Origin: a virus
Reading direction: 5' to 3' (one strand)
Virus record (IMG/VR): IMGVR_UViG_3300042882_001046
Span: 1 to 64,000 of that record
DNA: 64,000 nt
Both the position numbers and the translations under genes were made by a program. Below are positions 43,597-52,745 of the stretch, one piece after another (within the stretch, counting starts at the first letter, position 1; each line of letters starts with the position of its first letter). The notes under the pieces were generated by a model that was not told the DNA's origin, ran no database searches, and was given only the letters and a program-made list of their open reading frames with translations.

Positions 43597-43788
43597 ATGT
43601 TAATAGTAAAAATCAACCAAGGGGAAAATCTTGAGAGAGCTCTTAAGACCCTAAAATCAAAAGTAATCAAAACAAAACAAACTCAAAAGTTGTTTGAGAA
43701 AAAAGAGTATACAAAAAAATCTGTACTTAGAAGAGCACAGATTTTAAAGGCAAAATACATACAACGCAAAAATTCAGAATTAAATTGA
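43597..43788 (+). CDS. rpsU: Ribosomal protein bS21
   Basis: 63 residues, full length. MLIVKINQGENLERALKTL, the KTKQTQKLFEKKEYTKKSV middle and RRAQILKAKYIQ tail follow bacteroidete bS21 closely (small-subunit protein near the 3' end of 16S rRNA). In flavobacteria bS21 helps hide the anti-Shine-Dalgarno sequence. A phage copy can replace or compete with the host protein on the 30S subunit. It is the only plus-strand gene inside the minus-strand head block. A GGAG at 43580-43583, 13 nt before the ATG, is notable because such sites are rare here. Confidence 0.9.
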   Translation: MLIVKINQGENLERALKTLKSKVIKTKQTQKLFEKKEYTKKSVLRRAQILKAKYIQRKNSELN

Positions 43789-44478
43789 TTCTTCTAAATT
43801 CTTTAATTTTAAAAAGTTAAGTTGGTCAAACTTCTCGAGTTTAACTTTGTCTATAGTTTCAGAAATTCTTGTTTTCATTTCTTCAGCTTCTTCTTTTTCT
43901 AAAATATTATTTAATTTAGAAATTGCACTTTCACGAATAGTTTCAAATTTAGTTTCTAAAACTTTTGTATCTTCAGACACTAATTGAAAAAATTCTTTTT
44001 TAGAGTTTTCATCTAATGTTTCTATATAATTTCTAATGGTTTGGTTTGCAACCGTAACCATAGAACTTATTGGAATATTCACACTTTCCTTAATTGATTC
44101 TTTATTAGATGTTAGAATTTTAATTAGGTTCTTTTTAGCATTAACCCTTTCAACTAAATTAATTCTTTGGCTATAAACTAAAGTATCAATATCCGAATAA
44201 TTATTTTCAGTTTTTTCAGAAACGTTTGACGGAAGTTTTACTGTTGGTAACACTTTGTTTAAAATATTGATTCCCTCTTCAATAAAATATTTAGCGTCCT
44301 GTTCACTTAAACCTTGTGGAGTACTTAACTGGTCGTATATAGTATACGCCTTAGACATAGATTTATTACTCAAAACATTGTGTTTGAATTCTCTCAATGT
44401 CTTCTTGAATTCCTTTTCATTTTTGTAGGACTCCAAAAGATTTTTTTCAATAAGGGATTTTACGGCTCCAAAGGTCAT
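43780..44478 (-). CDS. Helical head-module protein, possible core/portal accessory
   Basis: 232 residues from the ATG at 44478. A TTG at 44493 lies inside the promoter box and is therefore rejected as start. The whole protein is Lys/Glu/Asn-rich helix (KEFKKTLREFKHNVLSNKSM, ENSKKEFFQLVSEDTKVLETKFETI), likely coiled coil. It directly follows the portal gene, where T4 places small core proteins, so a prohead core role is a reasonable guess. Its end overlaps bS21 by 9 nt (convergent). Confidence 0.65.
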   Translation of the reverse strand: MTFGAVKSLIEKNLLESYKNEKEFKKTLREFKHNVLSNKSMSKAYTIYDQLSTPQGLSEQDAKYFIEEGINILNKVLPTVKLPSNVSEKTENNYSDIDTLVYSQRINLVERVNAKKNLIKILTSNKESIKESVNIPISSMVTVANQTIRNYIETLDENSKKEFFQLVSEDTKVLETKFETIRESAISKLNNILEKEEAEEMKTRISETIDKVKLEKFDQLNFLKLKNLEESI

Positions 44479-44492
44479 TTTGTTCTTTTTCA

Positions 44493-44500
44493 AATAAATA
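44493..44500 (-). promoter_or_regulatory. Late-type promoter box TATTTATT
   Basis: The plus strand reads AATAAATA. TATTTATT points to the ATG at 44478, 14 nt away, and starts right after the portal stop codon. Confidence 0.55.
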
Positions 44501-46351
44501 TTATGAATTTAATAACTTATCCAATTCTTTTGAAATTTCTCCTAAAGAATCTTGTCCGTGACCTAAATTTATCATTTCCGCCCCCTCAATTAGATTATTT
44601 TCAACCAAAATATTAAGGTCTTTCATTTTTGATTCTGGTGTTACTTCTCCTCCTGCTGGTGGAGCTTCAGCTGGTGGGGCTTCAGGTAATGGAGGTTCTC
44701 CTCCTGATAAATCACCTCCACCAAATGATGGTGGTGGTGCCAATTCTTCACCTCCATCAGGAGTTGTTGCCGCTCCTGCACTTGGTGTTGCACCTGTTGC
44801 ACTTCCATAAAGTTTATCAATATTATCAAATAAACCTGTCTTGGTAATAACAGTAGGTGTTGCCTTAAGTTCTTCCCCAACCGCTCTTTCAATTCTTTGT
44901 TGTTGTAAGTCAAGACGAACTTCTTCATCAGACCAACCAAAGATATGTTTCTTAGCCCATGTAGATGAAGTTGCCTGAATACCGTTTCCTGGGTCAGCAA
45001 CCAAATCTTTGTATAACAATACCTTTTCTTTCCAAACATCAATTTTTAATAAATCCGCTTGAGTTGATGGATTTGTTAATCCTATTGTAAAGTTTGATAA
45101 TTCATCTTCAAATCCTAATAAAAATAAGTGAACGATTGCAATTTTGTTCAACTCTGCTAACATACTCTTTTGGATTCTGTTGATTGTACGAGCGAATCTA
45201 ATGTCTTGTAGTGCCAAGTTTTTACCATCACCAACAACTTCCTCAAATCCTAAGAATGCCTTAGGTACACGAAGAGCAGTTAATAGTTTCTTTTGGATAT
45301 ATTCAATATCTGCAATTTCAGATAGGTTAGTTGCACCAGGTAATGTTGTAATTGGGTCTGGTGCTGCTGGGTCACGTACAGGGATGAAGTAATCTTGGTC
45401 AACCGCCATTTGGTTGAATCTCATATCTACATTACCTGTCTTACTATCTACAATTTGCTCTCTTTTAAATTTGTTGGCAACACGTTGTACATATGCTTCA
45501 ACATCATCGTCATTCATATTTCCAACAAATACCTTGAACATTCTTCTTTCAGGTGCTCTTGATGTACGATAAATCAACATCGCGTCTTCCGATAATAAAA
45601 GTTGTTTCCAAATTCTTCTTGCTTTTTCCAACATAGAAGTACCATAAGGAAGTTTTCTATCATCACCCAATAATCTAAAGTGAGCAATTTCCCATGATTG
45701 GAATTCCATGTTTTTGTTCTTCCAAGTGAAATGTAGAGCCTTTCTATCCTTATCAACTTCTTGTTTTACGTCCGTTGCAATTTTACCACTTGCACCTACC
45801 TCATGTCTTTCAATTTCAATTGTAGGTAATTGTTGTACTCCAACAATTCCTTTTTCAGGGTCTAATTTTAAATAAACAAAGTTATCACCGTACTTACAAG
45901 TGTTTCTAGTCCACATTGGTAAGTTAGTGTTGATGTCTAAGGCGTTGTTAAATAAGTCGGCCAACACACCTTTAATTCTTTTTGATTCTGAATATATCTG
46001 TAAGATGAATCCATCTTCATTAGTGGTTGTTGATTCCTCAGCGTAGATATCTAATGCGGCAGAAATCTCAGGAGTATACTCCATTGATTCATAATCATAC
46101 TGAGCCGATAATCTTGTTGGTTCATAATAAATTGCTTGTGAATAAAGGTTGTTTTCTACCTTTGTCCACTGATTAGTAAGATAATAAGTTTGTTGTGCCT
46201 GAAGTTTTTCTTTCTCGTATTCTTCTCTACTTTTTGTGCGTAGAAGTTCCTTTTTATCAAACTTGAATGTTGGATAATCCTGTTGTAAAAGTGAGTTCGG
46301 TCCAAATGTTTGTGACAGTCGTTGCCAAACCGTCATATTCTGTTCTGCCAT
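44501..46351 (-). CDS. Portal protein (T4 gp20-like)
   Basis: 616 residues. Blocks typical of T4-type portals: SRAPERRMFKVFVGNM, FIPVRDPAAPDPITTLPGATNLSEIADIEYIQKKLLTALRVPKAFLG and the RTINRIQKSMLAELNKIAIVHL segment. The C-terminal ~120 residues add a Gly/Pro/Ala-rich linker (PPSFGGGDLSGGEPPLPEAPP) and an acidic tail, longer than in T4. It forms the twelve-fold ring at the head vertex through which DNA enters. It follows the terminase gene and has a TATTTATA box ~28 nt upstream. Confidence 0.93.
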   Translation of the reverse strand: MAEQNMTVWQRLSQTFGPNSLLQQDYPTFKFDKKELLRTKSREEYEKEKLQAQQTYYLTNQWTKVENNLYSQAIYYEPTRLSAQYDYESMEYTPEISAALDIYAEESTTTNEDGFILQIYSESKRIKGVLADLFNNALDINTNLPMWTRNTCKYGDNFVYLKLDPEKGIVGVQQLPTIEIERHEVGASGKIATDVKQEVDKDRKALHFTWKNKNMEFQSWEIAHFRLLGDDRKLPYGTSMLEKARRIWKQLLLSEDAMLIYRTSRAPERRMFKVFVGNMNDDDVEAYVQRVANKFKREQIVDSKTGNVDMRFNQMAVDQDYFIPVRDPAAPDPITTLPGATNLSEIADIEYIQKKLLTALRVPKAFLGFEEVVGDGKNLALQDIRFARTINRIQKSMLAELNKIAIVHLFLLGFEDELSNFTIGLTNPSTQADLLKIDVWKEKVLLYKDLVADPGNGIQATSSTWAKKHIFGWSDEEVRLDLQQQRIERAVGEELKATPTVITKTGLFDNIDKLYGSATGATPSAGAATTPDGGEELAPPPSFGGGDLSGGEPPLPEAPPAEAPPAGGEVTPESKMKDLNILVENNLIEGAEMINLGHGQDSLGEISKELDKLLNS

Positions 46352-46379
46352 ATTATAAGTTTACTTATTACCTTGATAA

Positions 46380-46387
46380 TATAAATA
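46380..46387 (-). promoter_or_regulatory. Late-type promoter box TATTTATA for the portal gene
   Basis: The plus strand reads TATAAATA, just beyond the terminase stop codon and 28 nt from the portal ATG at 46351. Confidence 0.58.
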
Positions 46388-46388
46388 G

Positions 46389-48149
46389 TTATTTGGCACC
46401 AAATAACCACCCATATTTTTGGTAATCGGCTTTGGACGCCCCGTTATTCGTAAGGTGGGGGTCTCTTCCCATTTGGGGAACCATCGGATTAAAAAATTCT
46501 GACGTGTTTTTATTTTCACTCATAACAGTAGACCATGAATTCAACATTGCCTTTGTATGATTAACAACTTTACTTAAAGACGCAAATGATTTTTCTGCAA
46601 TGTATATTGCCATAGATAAACCCATTATACAGTCATCGTGTTGTCCTTTTTGGTGGTCAGGTCTTCCGTTTATGTAAACAAAAGTATTCATTTCGTTGTA
46701 AGTCCTATGAGAATATATTTTAAACCCGTGTCTAACCGCTTCCTCAAATGCCGCAATAATTTGAACCCTTTTTGTGTTAAAATTAATACCAGGTATTTTG
46801 TCATTAATTTTTGGGTCCCATTTCCATTTGTTTGTTGTATCAACACCATCAACATATAATCCCCCTTCGTATTGAAGTTCTTGCATTTTTCTTGCGGTTG
46901 AAACTCCCATACCACCTGTAATATCAATTACACAATAAGCATTATACATTGTACCCCACTTGTAGGCAATTTCAGCTAATATATCTGGAGGTATTTTTCC
47001 AACATATTCAAAAACTTGTTCTCTATCGTCAAAATCAATAATTTCTATTGATGAAAAATCTTCTGAATCTCCTCTTGAAACGTCGACACCCATTACGTAC
47101 TTATGTCCATTAACTGGTTCTTTAAAAATCCACAAGGAATTACCCATCAATTTTGCTTGAGGGTCTCTTAATTGATTTTTAGAAATATTCTGCATTAACT
47201 CAGAATCAAATACGTTATCCCCTGAACCCAAGAAATTACATTCCAACTCCTGAGCCACTTTACGTCTATCGTATTTAAGTTTTTTTACCATACTCTCAAA
47301 CCATGAAGAACACGGTTTGTACCCTTGCTCAACATAATTTTTTACAACACTATGGTCTCTCTCATATGGATTATCCATAGATAAGTCTATCAAAACATCA
47401 ACTGGATAATCTTCCCTGTTCAATAGATAATGAACTAAATCATTTGTCTTAACCATGTAAAGGTCTTTTGTATATCGAGGGTCTCTGAACCAAAACATTT
47501 CAGAGATTTTGAAATCGTTCATACCTCGTAAGGCTTGGTCATAAATTTCGTAATAGATTGGGTCGTAACCGTTTGGTGTGGATACAACAATAACTTTACC
47601 TCCCGTTGATAGTGAGGCCATACACGCTGACCAGAAATCTCCGTCAGCCTCGATAAACGCCGCCTCATCAAAAATAAGAATGGTTGGGGTATATCCCCTC
47701 AAAGCATCTTTTGAAGTTGCAACCGCCTTAACTTCACATCCGTTGTTAAGTTTAAAGTGTCTTTGTGAATTTTTTTCCACAGAGAATCCAATACCAACCC
47801 AAGCAGGCCATTGTTCTGTAAAACTTCTAACCTTATTTGCCATCTCCATGGAGGTATCCAACTTGTTGGCAATGATTAGAATTTTTTCAGGTTTTTCTTT
47901 TCTTGCAAATGCAAGTTTTTTTGACGCCCAAGCGGCTGTAACTGTAGATACACCTGCCTGACGATACTTCAAGGCGATGTTTTCGTTGTAGTTTTCGTAA
48001 TCTTCTAATAGGGAAACTTGGTCTGGAAATAAATCCAATGGAACATACTTAGAGACTGTGTTGTCGTATGTTTGTAAATAAGTACGAAGTGCGTAAGGAG
48101 TACTCCTCATACACTTCGTATATTCTATAATTAATTGTTCTTTAGTCAC
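46389..48149 (-). CDS. Large terminase subunit (T4 gp17-like)
   Basis: 586 residues. ATPase part: Walker A-like ALKYRQAGVSTVTAAW (59-74) and Walker B TILIFDEAAF (156-165). Nuclease part: KYVMGVDVSRGDSEDFSSIEIID (RNase H-like, first Asp ligand), VIDITGGMG and DDCIMGLSMAIYIAE with later acidic ligands. It powers DNA packaging and cuts concatemers. The frame begins with GTG at 48149, 8 nt after the upstream gene's stop; no ATG in frame is close by. The Walker A departs from the classic GxxGxGK form, as is common in T4-like terminases. Confidence 0.95.
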   Translation of the reverse strand: MTKEQLIIEYTKCMRSTPYALRTYLQTYDNTVSKYVPLDLFPDQVSLLEDYENYNENIALKYRQAGVSTVTAAWASKKLAFARKEKPEKILIIANKLDTSMEMANKVRSFTEQWPAWVGIGFSVEKNSQRHFKLNNGCEVKAVATSKDALRGYTPTILIFDEAAFIEADGDFWSACMASLSTGGKVIVVSTPNGYDPIYYEIYDQALRGMNDFKISEMFWFRDPRYTKDLYMVKTNDLVHYLLNREDYPVDVLIDLSMDNPYERDHSVVKNYVEQGYKPCSSWFESMVKKLKYDRRKVAQELECNFLGSGDNVFDSELMQNISKNQLRDPQAKLMGNSLWIFKEPVNGHKYVMGVDVSRGDSEDFSSIEIIDFDDREQVFEYVGKIPPDILAEIAYKWGTMYNAYCVIDITGGMGVSTARKMQELQYEGGLYVDGVDTTNKWKWDPKINDKIPGINFNTKRVQIIAAFEEAVRHGFKIYSHRTYNEMNTFVYINGRPDHQKGQHDDCIMGLSMAIYIAEKSFASLSKVVNHTKAMLNSWSTVMSENKNTSEFFNPMVPQMGRDPHLTNNGASKADYQKYGWLFGAK

Positions 48150-48157
48150 ACATTTAG

Positions 48158-49489
48158 TTATTTAGGTCTCGATATACCTAAACCGCTAAAGAAATCATCA
48201 AGTCCATCGTCCTCGTCATCATCGTCTGAATCACCAGGTCCTAAACTACCTAAGAAATCACTCATTTCTTCATCGTCATTACTTTGTTTGTAGTCGTCGT
48301 ACTCGGTTTTAAGTTGTTGAGCTTCTCTCATAATTTCTTTGAATTTTGAAGTTGCTTTTCTAACTTTTGATTCATCCTCTGAAATTGCAAGTCCGATTAA
48401 TTCTAAAAACTCTTCGGCTGGTATCTGGTATAATACAGTGTGAAACCAGTTTATCAGGCCCTTGTTTGATTCTGAATACATTTCATCAGGTAATGCAAAC
48501 CTGATTTTTTCAACAATCTCAGGACCTATTCTAAGTTGCATAGGTTCGTTTGACAGGAGGTCTGTTTGACCCATAACTCTTTGAGCCATTTCAGGGTCTT
48601 GAGGTAATCCATATCTACCTTTTGCTTCTTCAATACCTTTAATAATTTCATGACATAGGATAGGAAAAATCATACCGTCGGCAATAATTTTAGTGTTTGA
48701 AGATTCTCCTCCCTCATCATCGCCACTTTCTTCTTCATCATCATTGTCTTCAAGTTTAACTTTTCCAGCAACACCTTGACCACTTTGACTCATCATTTCA
48801 ATCATTTGTTCCATACTAAAATACATGAAATCGTTGATTGCCATAATACCCAAATAATCTCTGTACAAAGAAGGGTTGATTGCGTCTAATCTTGCTTTGA
48901 CATCAGGTTTTTGAAAAATATAATGTCCTTTCTTTGCAGCTCCTTGAACAATTGCGTTGATGATATTTCTCTTATGTTTTTCTAATTCTAAAATTTCCTC
49001 GTCGGTCAAATCTTCAACATCGAACGATGGAATTTCTGGCATCTCAGGTTTTTCTTTTTTCTCAGGTTTTTCTTCTTGATATCTAAAGTCAGAAGTATCG
49101 ATACCATCTCTATTCAATCTAGCCTCAATTTCAAACCAATCCTCAGGAACCTCAGTTTCTTCTAATGAAGCCTCCTTTGCTAAATCTTCCAACTCTTCTC
49201 TATGTGCCGCCTCAATTCTCATAATTGCAGGAAGTTTTCTCATCATTTCTTGGTAAACCATACCTTGAACTTGTTGAGAACTAATATCTTCTATACCTGT
49301 AACTTGTTTTAATTTGTCCGCAACTTTTCCAAATCTTGAACTAACTAATCTTTGTACATCCTGTGCACCTTTTTTCATGGCAGGATTCTGAGCGTATAAA
49401 CTTTCAGGGCTAGCTAATTTTCTTTCTAACCTTGGGTCCATTCTTTCAGGTCTGTCCCCGTAATTTATTTGTTCTTTAATCTTTGCCAT
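48158..49489 (-). CDS. Acidic structural/assembly protein upstream of terminase
   Basis: 443 residues. Helical, with acidic tails (DNDDEEESGDDEGGE in the middle, DSDDDDEDDGLDDFF at the end) and a conserved-looking core (NPSLYRDYLGIMAINDFMYF, GMIFPILCHEIIKGIEEAKGRYGL). I cannot name the family, but similar long acidic proteins sit just upstream of terminase and portal in T4-like phages of Bacteroidetes. A neck, vertex or packaging accessory role is inferred. Starts one base after the previous gene. Confidence 0.65.
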   Translation of the reverse strand: MAKIKEQINYGDRPERMDPRLERKLASPESLYAQNPAMKKGAQDVQRLVSSRFGKVADKLKQVTGIEDISSQQVQGMVYQEMMRKLPAIMRIEAAHREELEDLAKEASLEETEVPEDWFEIEARLNRDGIDTSDFRYQEEKPEKKEKPEMPEIPSFDVEDLTDEEILELEKHKRNIINAIVQGAAKKGHYIFQKPDVKARLDAINPSLYRDYLGIMAINDFMYFSMEQMIEMMSQSGQGVAGKVKLEDNDDEEESGDDEGGESSNTKIIADGMIFPILCHEIIKGIEEAKGRYGLPQDPEMAQRVMGQTDLLSNEPMQLRIGPEIVEKIRFALPDEMYSESNKGLINWFHTVLYQIPAEEFLELIGLAISEDESKVRKATSKFKEIMREAQQLKTEYDDYKQSNDDEEMSDFLGSLGPGDSDDDDEDDGLDDFFSGLGISRPK

Positions 49490-49490
49490 T

Positions 49491-50309
49491 TTATTTTTTC
49501 AATAGGTTTAAAATTACGTCAATCACTTTATCCTTAGCGTCTTCAGGAGAAATCTTTCCTGCCTTAGGTGCTGGGTTTACTCCAGGGTTTGGATTTTGAC
49601 CAGGATGTTTTGGTCTTGGTCTTGTACCTGGTTTTGTAGTTGGTTTTGTTGCTGGTTTTGTTGGTGCCGTAGCAGGACCTTGTTCAGACAAATGTCTTAT
49701 CAAATCACCCTTGGTGATTCTTGGAGGTAAGTTTTTTTCTACTATTTTCATAATTTGAGATTCAATAAACAAAGATACAGGATTTTTTCCTTCTCCCAAC
49801 TGTTTTTTTACTTCTTTTACACATCTTTCCCATTTTCTAGATTTTTTTGGTCCAACTTGGGAATGACAAATAGCCCATGGGTTTGGTTTGTTTTTCTTTG
49901 CTTCAGACATTCCCATCATATTTCTGTTATCATCCGAATCATCATCCATTCCATCAGGTGCCATATCATTAGCATCATGAGGGGCTTCTTGACCTGTAAG
50001 ATTTTGTAGTGCGTCTGCACCTAAAGCGTTTTTGTCTGTAACATCATCTGTTTCAGTTTCTTTCATTTCACCCTCTTCCGCAGTAACCATAACTTCTTTT
50101 GTGTTAGGGTCTTGTGAAACAACAACATTACCTATTTTACCACCTTTAGGTCCTACTTTATAAGTTTTTTTAGCGGGTATTTCAGTAACTTGTTCTGATA
50201 TGAACAATTTTGTGTGAAGAGTTTCGACTTGTGATTCTGTTAACTTACTAACAGTTTTTGATGACAATCCCTTTTCAATTAACTCAAGGGCTTTTTTATT
50301 AATTTTCAT
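49491..50309 (-). CDS. Phage protein with WAIC-type Cys module and possible cleavable N-terminus
   Basis: 272 residues. Residues 1-39 form a helix ending in LFISEQ, a candidate (L/I)-x-E protease site. In the middle, KPNPWAICHSQVGPKKSRKWERCVKEVK is a Cys/Lys module widespread in phage proteins. HLSEQGP is another L-x-E-Q, followed by a PTKPATKPTTKPGTRPRPKHPG linker, which is Pro/Thr/Lys-rich and probably disordered. Likely a head-internal or virion protein; it overlaps the next upstream gene by 11 nt. Confidence 0.65.
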   Translation of the reverse strand: MKINKKALELIEKGLSSKTVSKLTESQVETLHTKLFISEQVTEIPAKKTYKVGPKGGKIGNVVVSQDPNTKEVMVTAEEGEMKETETDDVTDKNALGADALQNLTGQEAPHDANDMAPDGMDDDSDDNRNMMGMSEAKKNKPNPWAICHSQVGPKKSRKWERCVKEVKKQLGEGKNPVSLFIESQIMKIVEKNLPPRITKGDLIRHLSEQGPATAPTKPATKPTTKPGTRPRPKHPGQNPNPGVNPAPKAGKISPEDAKDKVIDVILNLLKK

Positions 50310-50694
50310 ATACTACTTTCTTTTCGAATTCTAATATCAAATCTCTCTCGTAGAGTTTGTCTTTTATTTCTTGTTCTGACATTCCGAATCTAAAAACCAT
50401 TCTTTTTTGATTTTCTAATTCTTCTGTTTCCCAGGCTAATGCAACAACATCATCCATCGCATCTATCATACAAAAAAAATCGGAGTTCTGAATCAATTCC
50501 AATTTTACATCAGTATTCCTCAGAACTCCTACCTTTTTGATATATTGTATTTCAGGAGGACTAGGATAACCGTTTGACGGTTTACTTTCCCAAGAATCTC
50601 CCCACACATCAAGACTATTAGAGAAAATGAACTCGTAAAGATTGTCCCCTTTATAATTGGGTCCTAAACCATTTACGTATATCAATTGACTCAT
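50299..50694 (-). CDS. Unknown protein of head module
   Basis: 131 residues, soluble, alpha/beta. YVNGLGPNYKGDNLYEFIFSN, then VWGDSWESKPSNGYPSPPEIQYI, and an acidic middle (SDFFCMIDAMDDVVALAWE). The strand/helix order could be a small T4-like neck or completion protein, but I recognise no signature. It overlaps both neighbours (4 nt upstream, 11 nt downstream), so it is made in step with them. Confidence 0.6.
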   Translation of the reverse strand: MSQLIYVNGLGPNYKGDNLYEFIFSNSLDVWGDSWESKPSNGYPSPPEIQYIKKVGVLRNTDVKLELIQNSDFFCMIDAMDDVVALAWETEELENQKRMVFRFGMSEQEIKDKLYERDLILEFEKKVVYEN

Positions 50695-51914
50695 ACTAAT
50701 AATCCTTCAGGTGATATTTTTACTTCTTTTCCTTTATTTTCAAACACCAAATTTTTCTTGTTAGTTTTTCCAACAATTTTAGCTGAGATGTTTTCTTCTA
50801 AAAATTTTTGAGCCGCTAATTCTTGTTCAACTGTTTCAGTAAGTTTGATAACGGATTTCATTTGTTTTCTAACTTCAGAAACAACCGCAAGTTTTTTATT
50901 AGCATACTTTTCTTTGTTTTCAAGAATTTCTTTTTTAGTTAATTCAAAATATTTTGAAATTACTTTATCTACTGGTGATTCCGAAAAAATACTGTCAATA
51001 ATTGCCCCGTTTCCGTAATCTTCTTCATCCATTTCACTTTCAACTGGAATATCCATATCCGCTTGGATGTCTTCAACTTCAGTATCATCTGTAAAATCCT
51101 CTCCATCCATATCATCACCACCTAAATCTTCAGCATCTTCTTCAAATTTTGCTAAGATGTCTTCTTTGTCTTCTTCAGATAAAATTTTAAGGTCTAATGC
51201 AGATATCACCATGTTGATAACATACTTCACATCTTCAGATGTCATACCTTCTTGGTTATCTAAAGTTCTGATTTTTTGGGTTAACTTTCCTGTAAGTTTT
51301 TGAATCGTTCTAAAAGTTACTGTTTCTTCTCCGTCCATTTCAGGTGCTTCAATATCCATTTCCGCATCAACTTCAACATCTCCTTCAGGTCCCATGTCTT
51401 CCATACCCATATCTAAATTCATTTCATCTTCTCCCGAAGGCATTTCTGCATTAGGTGATGGTGGTAAAGATGGTGCAGGTACCGCTGGTGGTGCCGCAGG
51501 AACTTCAGCCATTGGAGCTGGTTCCGCCTTAGGTTTAGGAGTTTTTAAGACAAACTTTTTTTGTTCTCCAAATAAAGAAATACCTTCTTCATTTTCATTA
51601 AGTCTGTTTAATTCTCCAGCAACTAAATTTAATCTTTTGAATGCTTGAGAATATGAAGAATAGTATTTTCTATTTTTCATTGGCTCAATGTACTCAGTTT
51701 CAGATTCGGAAATAGTTTTTTTAATAATATATCCTTGTCTTTCTTTAACAATTTCATATTTGTTGCCGTCTGCAAGACCGATAGAATATTCAGTTTTGGC
51801 AGTTTCATTTATATTCGATGGAACTACTTCGTTAAAACGTGCAATTTCCATGATTCTTTTTAATTTATCTTGGCCAGTTAATTTTTCACTACCAATTGGT
51901 TTTAAATCTCCCAT
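50691..51914 (-). CDS. Acidic coiled-coil phage structural protein (unknown)
   Basis: 407 residues. The N-terminal ~110 residues are a compact alpha/beta region (TEYSIGLADGNKYEIVKERQGYIIKK). A Pro/Ala linker (PAPSLPPSPNAEMPSGEDE) and a long Asp/Glu/Met region follow. C-terminal helices (VISKYFELTKKEILENKEKYANKKLAVVSEVRKQMKSVIKL) end the protein. It resembles the scaffold gene in acidity and sits at the start of the head operon. Role unknown; possibly head morphogenesis. Confidence 0.6.
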   Translation of the reverse strand: MGDLKPIGSEKLTGQDKLKRIMEIARFNEVVPSNINETAKTEYSIGLADGNKYEIVKERQGYIIKKTISESETEYIEPMKNRKYYSSYSQAFKRLNLVAGELNRLNENEEGISLFGEQKKFVLKTPKPKAEPAPMAEVPAAPPAVPAPSLPPSPNAEMPSGEDEMNLDMGMEDMGPEGDVEVDAEMDIEAPEMDGEETVTFRTIQKLTGKLTQKIRTLDNQEGMTSEDVKYVINMVISALDLKILSEEDKEDILAKFEEDAEDLGGDDMDGEDFTDDTEVEDIQADMDIPVESEMDEEDYGNGAIIDSIFSESPVDKVISKYFELTKKEILENKEKYANKKLAVVSEVRKQMKSVIKLTETVEQELAAQKFLEENISAKIVGKTNKKNLVFENKGKEVKISPEGLLV

Positions 51915-51937
51915 ATTACGATTTATTTATTTTTACT

Positions 51938-52690
51938 TTAGTTGTTTAATCCTTGGAATCCTCCTAAAGATATTGCGTTTAGTTGGACAATAACCTCATC
52001 ACCATCTTCACTTGTCATAACTGAATATGGTACTGTAGAACCAGATGGTGCAGTACCTCCACTAAATGACCCTAACATACCAATAGTGTATTGATATTGT
52101 TGGTTTACTTCAATAACAAATCCAATAGTTACACTTGGAGTTGGTGTAGATGTTGGTGTAGATGCTGGAGTTCCAGTTGGTGTTGGTGTTACTCCCGCAG
52201 TTCCTGTTGGAGACGCGGTAATACTTGGTGTTGGTGTTTTAGTTGCCGTGTTTGTTGGCGTTTGAGTTTGAGTATTTGTTACACTTGGTGTTGGTGTATT
52301 TGTTGTGGTTGCCGTGTTTGTTGGCGTTTGAGTGTTAGTTGCGGTATTTGTTGGCGTTTGAGTATTAGTTGGTGTAGGTGTTGGTGTTTTAGTTGCCGTA
52401 TTAGTTGGTGTTTGTGTTTGAGTTGTAGTAGGTGTTGGTGTTGAAGTGTTAGACGCTGTTGGGGTTGGAGTTACGTCTCCTAAACATTCAATACAAGTAT
52501 TCCATGGTCCATTAAATATTGTTGCCGTAAAGGCCAATGGAGTATCAAATCCAGGTGCAATTGTATAACAACCGTTGGCACCAGGAATTACAAGGTCATA
52601 AATTTTTCCCTCTATTAAGTCTGTTTCTATCTTTATGTAATAGTTCGTAGACGAACTACACGAAGAAGCTATATAATAATTAAGCGCCAT
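51938..52690 (-). CDS. Small stalk protein with Thr-Pro repeats
   Basis: 250 residues. Residues 1-72 form a small Cys-containing globular domain ([29 protein letters not shown]). Residues ~74-185 are Thr-Pro-Asn-rich repeats ([17 protein letters not shown]), the same stalk type as in the giant fibre-like gene at 1-3037. The C-terminal ~60 residues are a beta-strand domain ([23 protein letters not shown]). I infer a virion surface stalk or head fibre. It is the first gene after a TATTTATA box, upstream of the head operon. Possible acceptor for O-glycans. Confidence 0.75.
   Translation of the reverse strand: MALNYYIASSCSSSTNYYIKIETDLIEGKIYDLVIPGANGCYTIAPGFDTPLAFTATIFNGPWNTCIECLGDVTPTPTASNTSTPTPTTTQTQTPTNTATKTPTPTPTNTQTPTNTATNTQTPTNTATTTNTPTPSVTNTQTQTPTNTATKTPTPSITASPTGTAGVTPTPTGTPASTPTSTPTPSVTIGFVIEVNQQYQYTIGMLGSFSGGTAPSGSTVPYSVMTSEDGDEVIVQLNAISLGGFQGLNN
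52130..52470 (-). repeat. Thr-Pro coding repeat, third copy
   Basis: Plus-strand text of GTTGGCGTTTGAGT / GTTGGTGTTTTAGTTGCC units, clearly related to the tracts at 100-480 and 720-1080. Several units repeat nearly perfectly, for example GTTGCCGTGTTTGTTGGCGT at two places. Confidence 0.85.
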
Positions 52691-52703
52691 CTAATTTTTT
52701 CTT

Positions 52704-52711
52704 TATAAATA
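52704..52711 (-). promoter_or_regulatory. Late-type promoter box TATTTATA at the start of the head cluster
   Basis: The plus strand reads TATAAATA, 13 nt from the ATG at 52690. Confidence 0.6.
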
Positions 52712-52745
52712 TACGATTATTCACATTTATTTAAAGTAATGAAGG

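Noticed and set aside
44479-44493. TTG start for the helical head-module gene
   Set aside because: It overlaps the TATTTATT promoter box; the ATG at 44478 fits better.
44629-45042. Leu- and His-rich ORFs over the 3' part of the portal gene
   Set aside because: They are shadows of the Gly/Pro/Ala-rich linker of the portal protein, with no promoter or family signature.
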